Positions 1 to 5,167 of a DNA stretch of 5,425 nt are shown piece by piece. The notes beneath the pieces are model-generated. The model searched no databases, was not told the DNA's origin, and saw nothing but the letters and a program-made list of their open reading frames with translations. A program made the position numbers and the translations under genes. Within the stretch, counting starts at the first letter, position 1. Each line of letters begins with the position of its first letter. The DNA comes from CAYLJO01 sp964383905 (GTDB lineage: Bacteria; Acidobacteriota; Blastocatellia; Pyrinomonadales; Pyrinomonadaceae), in NCBI GenBank assembly GCA_964383905.1, contig CAYLJO010000331.1:1-5425 (forward strand), given 5' to 3'.

Positions 1-48
1 GGGTGAGGCGCGCAGTGCGCAAGGCGCTTTGAAGAATGGAGGCGGCGC

Positions 49-420
49 GTGGGACTACCGGTTCTGAGTTTGCCAGAAGAGAATGCGTGCGGGTGCATCG
101 ACCGCGAGGCCACTGATGACCATGGATGTCTCTGCTCCACAACCGGACTCGTGCAGATGATCGGCCGCAGGTATGCGGTCAGATTACTCTTCCTCATCAA
201 TGAGCGCCCGGGGGTAAGGTTCGGTGACCTGAAAAGCGAAATGGGCGATATCAGTTCGTCCACCCTTTCAATCAGGCTCGCCGAACTCGAACGGGCGGGG
301 CTCATTCATCGCGAGATGTTCGCTGAAATACCGCCGCGGGTCCAGTACACGCTGACGAAGGAAGGTAAAGAGCTGCGCAAAAGCCTCTTTGCGCTCTCAA
401 AGTTCGCTTCACGAAAATAA
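49..420 (+). CDS. HxlR-family winged-helix transcriptional regulator with N-terminal cysteine pairs
   Basis: Predicted cytoplasmic DNA-binding regulator of 123 aa, within the usual HxlR length. The family hallmarks are visible. A helix around residues 33-50 (GLVQMIGRRYAVRLLFLI) replaces the usual 'GGKW' segment. A recognition region 'SSSTLSIRLAELERAGLIHRE' type spans about 69-89, and the wing signature EIPPRVQYTLTKEG is at 93-106. The start is GTG with GGAGG at 38-42, six bases upstream, and the frame is closed by a stop at 4-6. Unusually for the family, which often has one conserved N-terminal cysteine, this protein has four in a C14-x-C16-x10-C27-x-C29 arrangement. Known HxlR members such as YodB and HypR sense quinones, aldehydes or disulfide stress through cysteines. 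A redox or metal-sensing role here is inference, supported by the flavoprotein reductase downstream. The family call is firm; the ligand and targets are unknown. Confidence 0.92.
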   Translation: MGLPVLSLPEENACGCIDREATDDHGCLCSTTGLVQMIGRRYAVRLLFLINERPGVRFGDLKSEMGDISSSTLSIRLAELERAGLIHREMFAEIPPRVQYTLTKEGKELRKSLFALSKFASRK

Positions 421-422
421 CC

Positions 423-459
423 GTGGTGATACAGACAGCCCTATCCGACCACTTTTGTT
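423..459 (+). terminator. possible weak intrinsic terminator after the HxlR gene
   Basis: Three bases after the stop codon, GTGGT (423-427) can pair with ACCAC (448-452). The stem extends through GAT (428-430) with ATC (443-445) across a two-base bulge, and TTTTGTT follows (453-459). The stem is short, bulged and not GC-rich, so termination would be partial at best. It fits the regulator being separate from the reductase operon. Confidence 0.3.
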
Positions 460-484
460 ACCGAACCAGGGTTTGCTGCATAAA
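455..484 (+). promoter_or_regulatory. possible sigma-70-like promoter for the downstream genes
   Basis: TTGTTA at 455-460 (4 of 6 match to TTGACA) is separated by 18 bases from CATAAA at 479-484 (4 of 6 match to TATAAT). It lies 60 bases before the exported-peptide start and just downstream of the terminator-like hairpin. A perfect 10-base palindrome, CTCGATCGAG, follows at 493-502, near where transcription would start. Each half is a weak match and could be chance. The position is the main argument. Confidence 0.28.
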
Positions 485-543
485 TGAACACTCTCGATCG
501 AGGTCTTCTTTCGCCATTATCCGGGGCATCAGGAGAATTAAGG

Positions 544-706
544 GTGAAATATCTCAAACTCAGGAAACTTATCGTCATCTCGCTCCTCTCGCTGACCGCC
601 CTAGCCGGACCAGAATCCCTGTTGGCGGTGGATGGTAAAATGGCGTCATGAGATTTATCGCAAATGGATGCAGGTGAATCCTTTTCAACAGGATGGCTTA
701 GGTTGA
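544..706 (+). pseudogene. small exported-protein gene, frame broken at an A4 run
   Basis: A GTG at 544 has AGGAG at 531-535, eight bases upstream. It opens a frame starting MKYLKLRK, followed by a hydrophobic core (LIVISLLSLTALAG) and then a small-residue stretch ending LLAVDGK. This is a textbook Sec signal peptide, with possible cleavage near the LLA. The frame stops at TGA 649-651 after 35 residues. If one A of the AAAA run at 637-640 is ignored, it continues as KWRHEIYRKWMQVNPFQQDG and ends at TGA 704-706, giving about 53 residues. An ATG at 632 lies in this second frame, so a separate 24-residue ORF (632-706) is the alternative reading. It could be a frameshifted remnant, a truncated gene, a base-calling error, or a genuine short secreted peptide ending at 651. 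I recognise no family. It sits between the regulator and the reductase, 48 bases before the reductase start. Confidence 0.45.
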
Positions 707-754
707 GCCGCAGACCGGGCGGATCAATCGGGTTATTGAATTAAGGGTGCTGCC

Positions 755-1597
755 ATGAATAAGAGCAGCCGCTACGAGCGCCGCGCTAAAGTAATAAGTG
801 TAGAGAGCCTCACCGCGACCGGAACGATCAGACTCTCTTTTCGCGCCATCGACCCCCTCCCCTTCAACTTCGCCCCTGGCAACTTTGTCGGTATTGACTG
901 TGATTTACCAAAGCTCGGCTATCGGCGGAGCCCCTACTGCATCTTCTCTCCGCCCAATGAAGAGCGCACGTTTCAGAACCTCATCCGCGTCGTCCCTGAG
1001 GGCCCGGTCTCAAACTTTCTCGGCTCCCTGAAGGAAGGTGATGTGATCAGCTTTCGCGGACCAACTGGTCGGTCAATGGTTCCGAAAGAGAACGATACCG
1101 AACTGGTATTATTGGCCACCGGAGTCGGGGTCGGTCCATTTAATTCTCTCACCCGGCATCTTCTCGCGCGCGGCTTCAGAAGGCCCATCCGGCTCTACTG
1201 GGGACTGCGCCTCATCGATGACATTTGCATGCTGGATGAGCTTGATCGGATGGTCGATGATTACTCCAACTTCACCTACGAGATCTCTTTATCGCAGCCA
1301 CCCGAGGGTTGGCGGGGCCTGCGAGGGCGATTGACTGAATCGGTTACGCCGCGTCTAGCGACGCTCGGCGGCAAGCACTTTTACCTATGCTCGAACGGCG
1401 CGATGATTGCCGAAATGTCACGCGCGCTCTCCGATCTAGGTGTCCCGAAGCACCTCATTTACGAAGAGTATTTTTTCAATTTCAAACACCGGCCGGATGA
1501 AGAGACGATTGCTCACATAAGACGGCGCTTTGTCGCCAGCGACCTCTTCTCGCCACTGGCTGAACTTCATGCCATGCTCCACCGGTTCCAATCTTAA
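755..1597 (+). CDS. ferredoxin-NADP reductase-type FAD/NAD(P)H oxidoreductase without iron-sulfur domain
   Basis: Predicted 280-aa soluble flavoprotein that would move electrons between NAD(P)H and a protein or small acceptor. The FAD-binding barrel covers about residues 8-110. Its flavin motif is RRSPYCIFSPP at 57-67, a variant of RxYS, and the phosphate/isoalloxazine segment is GPVSNFLGSL at 83-92. The NAD(P)-binding half covers about 115-242, with ATGVGVGPF at 121-129, YWGLR at 148-152 and the terminal nucleotide-site cysteine motif YLCSNGAMI at 210-218. There is no N- or C-terminal [2Fe-2S] domain, so the acceptor is a separate protein or small molecule. A C-terminal extension of about 38 residues follows EEYFFN. 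The ATG start has AAGGG at 743-747, seven bases upstream. The TPR gene starts 17 bases after the stop, so the two are very likely one operon. The superfamily is certain; substrate and physiological partner are not. Confidence 0.93.
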   Translation: MNKSSRYERRAKVISVESLTATGTIRLSFRAIDPLPFNFAPGNFVGIDCDLPKLGYRRSPYCIFSPPNEERTFQNLIRVVPEGPVSNFLGSLKEGDVISFRGPTGRSMVPKENDTELVLLATGVGVGPFNSLTRHLLARGFRRPIRLYWGLRLIDDICMLDELDRMVDDYSNFTYEISLSQPPEGWRGLRGRLTESVTPRLATLGGKHFYLCSNGAMIAEMSRALSDLGVPKHLIYEEYFFNFKHRPDEETIAHIRRRFVASDLFSPLAELHAMLHRFQS

Positions 1598-1614
1598 AGA
1601 CCGATGAGAAATAG

Positions 1615-3000
1615 ATGATTATTACTACTCAATCTGAAGAGGCGCGCGCGCTCTTCGAGCAGGGGCTCAACTTATATGATCACGCCCGTCGGGGGGAAGC
1701 AATAGCCCTATTTCAACAGGCCGTTGGAGTCGACCCGGGGTTCGCCCTGGCGCATCTGTTCTACGGCTTGGCGGAGTTTTCCATTGCTCAGATCAGGGAA
1801 GCGGCGGAACTGGCTGATCACGTCACGGACGCAGAACGGCAGTTTATTTTATGCTACAAGGAGCATTTTGACAGTCAGCACCTGAAGGCAATTCGGCACA
1901 TTGAGCGGGCGATTGAGCTGCTACCGAAGGAAGCGCGATTTCACATGCGGCTGGCGCAACTCTATCGAGCGACAGGCCGCCGCGATGAGGCGGTGACGGA
2001 ACTCATGCGCGCCATTGAGTTTGATCCAAAGTTTGCGCCCGCTTATAATCTCCTCGGCGAGATTCAGATCGCCCGCGGGCGATTTGCCGAGGCCGTCGAA
2101 GCCAGAGAGGCTTACGCCCGGTTGATGCCCGATAATGCCGAGCCGTATCAGGCTCTCGCACACACCTACCAGCAGATGCAGCAATTCGACAAAGCGATTG
2201 AATATTACACGCGGGCGCTGGAAATTGATCCTGATTACATCAATGTCTATCGCCGCCGCGGTGATGCCAGGTTCTTCGCCGGAGATGTTGAGGGCGCGCG
2301 CGCGGATTATCAAGCCGGGGTAGAACGCGCGAAGGGAGCAGACCGTGCCGGACCGCTCTTCGCGGCGGCATTTACCTATGTCCATCAGGGGGAGATTGAT
2401 GAGGCCGCGAAATACTACGAGCAAGCCATCAGTATTGCCAAGGCCGAACACGAGTCGGTGATGATTTCTTCCGGCTACAACGCGCTCGGGCGTTCCCTTC
2501 TCGAAGCGGGCCGCATTGTTGAAGCCGAGGACGCCTATCGCCGAGGTTACGAGGCGGCCATGCAAGCGCCGGACTTTTCCGAGCAGGATAAACAGCTCTG
2601 GGAAGAACGTTATCGCCATGCGCGTGGTCGCATGCTGGCGAAGCAAGGGGAATTCGAAGCCGCGATGCGGCATGCTGATTGGATTCGCGCGGAACTAGAA
2701 AAGGCAGACAAAATGAGCCCCCTCTACATGAAGAACTATCATTATCTGGTTGGATACATCCTGCTCGAAAAGCGCGATTTCGCCGGTGCCCTCGAACACC
2801 TCAAACAGGCCAATACCGAAGACGTATTCATTAAACTACTGACGGCCCGCGCCTATATCGGGCTGAATGATCTCGCCGTTGCCGAACGGTTGATGAAGGA
2901 GATAGCGGGTTACACTCTTGGTTCAGTACCTTCCTCGATTGCGCGGCCTGAGGCATTGCGCTGGCTGAAACAAAACCAGATGATGATTCATGCCTCTTGA
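1615..3000 (+). CDS. tetratricopeptide-repeat (TPR) protein
   Basis: A 461-aa protein built almost entirely of TPR helical hairpins. Clear 34-residue repeats run at about 8-41, 107-138, 141-172, 175-206 and 209-240. The typical A-x-x-P ends are visible as AIEFDP, RLMP and ALEIDP. More degenerate repeats follow at about 245-330, 335-365 and 375-435. There is no signal peptide, membrane segment or catalytic domain, so it is probably a cytoplasmic scaffold. The N-terminal block, with EARALFEQG, DPGFALAH and TDAERQF, resembles the TPR half of bacterial Ser/Thr kinase/TPR proteins of Acidobacteriota, but here it stands alone without a kinase. The start at 1615 is only 17 bases after the reductase stop with a weak GA-rich SD, which suggests translation by coupling or reinitiation. 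A partner role with the reductase is inference; the TPR assignment is not in doubt. Confidence 0.93.
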   Translation: MIITTQSEEARALFEQGLNLYDHARRGEAIALFQQAVGVDPGFALAHLFYGLAEFSIAQIREAAELADHVTDAERQFILCYKEHFDSQHLKAIRHIERAIELLPKEARFHMRLAQLYRATGRRDEAVTELMRAIEFDPKFAPAYNLLGEIQIARGRFAEAVEAREAYARLMPDNAEPYQALAHTYQQMQQFDKAIEYYTRALEIDPDYINVYRRRGDARFFAGDVEGARADYQAGVERAKGADRAGPLFAAAFTYVHQGEIDEAAKYYEQAISIAKAEHESVMISSGYNALGRSLLEAGRIVEAEDAYRRGYEAAMQAPDFSEQDKQLWEERYRHARGRMLAKQGEFEAAMRHADWIRAELEKADKMSPLYMKNYHYLVGYILLEKRDFAGALEHLKQANTEDVFIKLLTARAYIGLNDLAVAERLMKEIAGYTLGSVPSSIARPEALRWLKQNQMMIHAS

Positions 3001-3272
3001 TGCTTACTTCAGCAACATTAGGTTGAGAGCAATGGGGCGGGCAAGGTGACGCTCACGGTGATGAGTTCAAGCGCTGCTGAATGGTCAAACAACATGGTTG
3101 GTCCGGCAGCTCGACGCCGCTGTGAGGGTTCTGATGAGACAATTGAGGGGCCGCCAACCAGCTTCGAAGAAAATGCCATTCTGAACTACAGGGCATCAGC
3201 TACTTTTGTTTTGGATTGAACGTACACTTTAAGAATTGTCCTTGAGAGCCAGAACATGCGCTGGACCAACAG
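3001..3272 (+). other. interval without a convincing gene; broken short frames
   Basis: After the TPR stop there is no clear terminator and no ORF with family resemblance. A 52-codon frame from ATG 3061 to TGA 3217-3219 (beginning MSSSAAEW, ending ASATFVLD) lacks a properly spaced SD, and its composition is not persuasive. Coding-like appearance shifts between frames across 3180-3380, as expected of a decayed gene. Nothing convincing was found on the reverse strand. Confidence 0.4.
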
Positions 3273-3377
3273 ATGGCGCCGCTGTTTGTTGGAGTATCGA
3301 AGAATTGCCAACTCCCGGAGGAGTGGAAGCCGTATCTTCGGACAGAGCAAGAGCGGAAGAAAGGCGGCAAGAAGTGA
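3273..3377 (+). CDS. possible 34-aa micro-ORF (or 3' remnant) overlapping the zinc-ribbon gene
   Basis: From ATG 3273 a frame encodes MAPLFVGVSKNCQLPEEWK and ends in a strongly basic tail, ERKKGGKK, with the stop at 3375-3377. The frame is open back to a stop at 3243-3245, so at most ten further codons could belong to it. Its TGA overlaps the GTG start of the next gene as GTGA, the classic arrangement for translational coupling. In this stretch its translation looks more protein-like than the zinc-ribbon frame. There is no good SD before 3273. It is either a genuine small basic protein or the tail of a gene whose upstream part has been lost. No family is recognised. Confidence 0.35.
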   Translation: MAPLFVGVSKNCQLPEEWKPYLRTEQERKKGGKK

Positions 3378-3595
3378 GCGCTGAAGATAAAGTGCAGCAT
3401 CAGCAAGAAGACCTAGAAAGGTTGGCCCCGGCTGACGCAATCTATCGCTGCCCGCATTGTCAGATGGCTCAGGGGACAACCAACGGGCGGGAGTTGACCG
3501 TCGGCGCGCTTATCATCGGCAGTTCCGTTCATCTGACGTGCGTCGCCTGCCGCACGCTTTACGAGTGGCACCCTGAGCTTTCGGAAAGTAAGTAG
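3374..3595 (+). CDS. small zinc-ribbon protein (CPHC...CVAC)
   Basis: Predicted 73-aa soluble protein. Residues 1-20 are charged and probably helical (QHQQEDLERLAP). The rest is a four-cysteine zinc ribbon: C26-P-H-C29, then 26 residues including a hydrophobic strand (GALIIGSS), then C56-V-A-C59, ending LYEWHPEL. This geometry is typical of structural zinc sites, but I do not recognise a named family. I chose GTG at 3374 because it overlaps the preceding short frame's stop as GTGA and has a weak AAAGG at 3360-3364. The same frame extends upstream to a TTG at 3236, but the extra 46 residues are cysteine- and glycine-rich without pattern, and another frame looks more coding there. The role could be nucleic-acid binding or protein-protein contact; neither is shown. 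Confidence 0.7.
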   Translation: MSAEDKVQHQQEDLERLAPADAIYRCPHCQMAQGTTNGRELTVGALIIGSSVHLTCVACRTLYEWHPELSESK

Positions 3596-3833
3596 TTATC
3601 TGGCAACGCGATGTGATAGACAGCTTCCAGCCCGTTTGCAGGTCCCACTTCAACCCGCGGCAGAGCAGGATCGGCAGATTTTCGTACCAGGAAGTGTAAG
3701 GGTTGTTTGGCGTGGCCGCGACCTCGACGGACGCGAAGTCGCTGCAGGCTTGATCGTCATCGGTTTTGCATCATCCCCTTTTACGCAGCGTAATGTGTTG
3801 TTGGGGATTCCGAACGCCGTGGCCGCACAGCAG
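3596..3833 (+). other. spacer, or possible N-terminal extension of the SnoaL-like gene
   Basis: These 238 bases hold no RNA gene or terminator that I can see. The SnoaL-like reading frame is open from 3537 onward, with non-ATG candidates at TTG 3636 and TTG 3750. The 3750 start would give a weakly hydrophobic leader ending in AVAAQQ, reminiscent of a signal peptide but without a basic N-region. None of these starts has a good SD. Confidence 0.4.
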
Positions 3834-4250
3834 ATGGGAAAGATGAACGCAGATTCAGCTCTCGCTGAAATCGAAAGGTTGCACCAGCAGGACATCGTGG
3901 CGACCGTCTCCTCGAATGTCAGCGGACTCTCCGCCCTATGGAGTGACGACGGTGTCCTGATCAGTCAGGGAGATAAGCCGTTGGTGGGCAAAGCTGCCAT
4001 TCAGGCCTCGTTGATAGCTAACTTCGCGAAGAACCCGACGATGAAAGTCCTGAAGTATGAGCCTGAAGTTAAGAGCCTCGAACTAGTCGGAGACGTCGCT
4101 TATGAGTGGGGATACTTCAACGTTACTCAGCAAGCATCGGATACAAGCAAGCCCGTCAGCTTCCGAGGCAGGTTTTTGCGAGTGCTGAAACGGCAAGCTA
4201 ACGGGTCGTGGAAGTTCGTACGTGTCATGTGGAATACGGACGGTCAGTAG
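3834..4250 (+). CDS. SnoaL-like / DUF4440 (NTF2-fold) protein
   Basis: Predicted 138-aa small alpha+beta barrel protein of the NTF2-like superfamily. Numbered from ATG 3834, an N-terminal helix (ALAEIERLHQQDIVATV, 9-25) leads to the hallmark ALWSDDGVLISQG (34-46) and then GKAAIQASL (52-60). Strands follow at KVLKYEPEVKSLELVGDVAYEWGYF (71-95 in part) and RGRFLRVLKRQ (111-121), and the characteristic end is GSWKFVRVMWN (124-134). The domain is complete and the length matches DUF4440 members. Such proteins can be isomerases, hydrolases or ligand binders, and sequence alone does not say which. No catalytic set is obvious. The frame is open to 3537 with weak TTG starts, so a longer or exported form up to about 204 aa is possible. 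The ATG at 3834 matches the expected domain boundary, but ATG 3843 is also possible. Confidence 0.82.
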   Translation: MGKMNADSALAEIERLHQQDIVATVSSNVSGLSALWSDDGVLISQGDKPLVGKAAIQASLIANFAKNPTMKVLKYEPEVKSLELVGDVAYEWGYFNVTQQASDTSKPVSFRGRFLRVLKRQANGSWKFVRVMWNTDGQ

Positions 4251-4378
4251 CTCACAGCGAAGCATCCATCTTCTGATAAATTATGTAGGTCAATCCCTTG
4301 TTGAGAAGTCGTTCTGCCGATAGATTCATGAACACCCGGAAATCGTGAGACTCAAGGATTCAGAGGAGTGCTAACAGT

Positions 4379-4410
4379 TCGGTCTGAAGGGAAAGGACTC
4401 GGTCCAAAGG
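4379..4410. repeat. imperfect direct repeat with 20-base period
   Basis: TCGGTCTGAAGG at 4379-4390 recurs as TCGGTCCAAAGG at 4399-4410, with 10 of 12 positions identical. The copies are 20 bases apart, about two helical turns, and end 19 bases before the membrane-protein ATG. Same-face spacing suits a regulator binding site, but chance cannot be excluded. Confidence 0.4.
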
Positions 4411-4429
4411 ACGTACCCCCGAATCGGCA

Positions 4430-5095
4430 ATGAGGAGCGATACAACGAATAGGTTGACCGGCCTCGGAGGTGTTGCGGGCGCTCTCTTATTCTTTAGCGG
4501 CGACATGCTGTTTTATGGTCATTGGGGCCCCGGCGCAAGATTTCATGAGGGCATGGTTGAGGTATTGCGCGATGGCTCGCTGACAAGGTTATTTGTTGGC
4601 GGATTGGTTGGTCCGATCGCCGCTTGTTTCTGCCTACTGAGATGTTGGCACGTGCGCGAAAATCTTATAAATCGCAGTCGGTTAGGCGGAAACATTGTGT
4701 TTTTCGCTCTGGCCGCCACGATGGTCATCGGCAGCGCCGTGCACGCATTATGGGTCCCACGCGGGCTGGCCATGAAGTACTCGGATGCACTAGCACCAGT
4801 TGCACCCGAATTGATTGCCGCTTTGAAAAACTATTGGTACGTTGCCTATGAGATAGCAGAAGTGCCAGCGTACGTAGCGGCGATTCCCCTGCTCATCCTT
4901 GTTCTGTGGGGCAAGAGCAGTTATCCGCGTTGGACAGCGTTGGCGAATTTCGGAGTTCTTTCGCTATTCGCGCCATTGGCTGAGCGAGTGCCTTCTCCCT
5001 TGGGTGCCGTGCTCGTTGGCGGCTTCACAAACCTTTCCATAGCGATTTTCTTTTCCGTCTGCGTCGTCTCGACTTGGAGGAATGTAGCGAACTAA
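4430..5095 (+). CDS. six-helix integral membrane protein, probably DUF6796 family
   Basis: A 221-aa inner-membrane protein with about six hydrophobic helices, at roughly 10-30, 53-72, 87-109, 135-159, 168-186 and 191-213. Between helices 1 and 2 is a loop of about 22 residues (GHWGPGARFHEGM region). Several charged or polar residues sit in or at the ends of helices: G24-D25 in SGDMLFYG, H105 in SAVHALW, E141 and E144 in YEIAEVPAY, and N201 in GGFTN. This hints at a channel, ligand or catalytic site rather than a passive anchor. The SGDMLFYG start and overall layout recall DUF6796, whose function is unknown; I assign this from memory with moderate certainty. The ATG is the first start after an in-frame stop at 4385, but it has no SD nearby, so initiation is unusual or leaderless. 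It appears to be a single-gene unit after a 179-base spacer. Confidence 0.8.
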   Translation: MRSDTTNRLTGLGGVAGALLFFSGDMLFYGHWGPGARFHEGMVEVLRDGSLTRLFVGGLVGPIAACFCLLRCWHVRENLINRSRLGGNIVFFALAATMVIGSAVHALWVPRGLAMKYSDALAPVAPELIAALKNYWYVAYEIAEVPAYVAAIPLLILVLWGKSSYPRWTALANFGVLSLFAPLAERVPSPLGAVLVGGFTNLSIAIFFSVCVVSTWRNVAN

Positions 5096-5138
5096 CGCGG
5101 TTGGCTCCTGCATCCAGCGACTACGTGCATTACTTCGG

Positions 5139-5155
5139 GCTCCGCGTTACGGAGC
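5139..5155 (+). other. GC-rich hairpin after the membrane-protein gene
   Basis: GCTCCG (5139-5144) and CGGAGC (5150-5155) form a perfect 6-bp stem with a CGTTA loop, 44 bases after the membrane-protein stop. The palindrome CCTCGAGG follows at 5157-5164. No U-tract follows, so this is not a standard intrinsic terminator. It could protect the 3' end or be chance. Confidence 0.35.
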
Positions 5156-5167
5156 GCCTCGAGGAGC

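Noticed and set aside
423..638. 71-aa forward frame starting MVIQTALSDHF
   Set aside because: It has no SD and a composition without pattern, and it overlaps the signal-peptide ORF, which has a much better start and leader.
1921..2673. 250-aa reverse-strand frame inside the TPR gene
   Set aside because: It is a mirror of the strong TPR coding frame, with no family resemblance of its own.
3236..3373. TTG-initiated 46-residue extension of the zinc-ribbon protein
   Set aside because: It is an unpatterned translation. The GTG at 3374 overlaps the preceding stop, and another frame looks more coding there.
3186..3479. Reverse-strand frame with leucine-rich stretch opposite the zinc-ribbon gene
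   Set aside because: The hydrophobic run is the complement of GAAGAA-type codons, and the forward zinc ribbon explains the sequence better.
3495..4250. Toxin-antitoxin or phage-defence pair formed by the zinc-ribbon and SnoaL-like genes
   Set aside because: There is no overlap or coupling between them (238-base spacer), no nuclease, ATPase or TIR-type motif, and no known defence family present.
4298..4326. TTGTTG-17-TAGATT promoter-like pair before the membrane-protein gene
   Set aside because: It has only 3 and 4 of 6 matches, and the gap to the ATG is over 100 bases; too weak to annotate.
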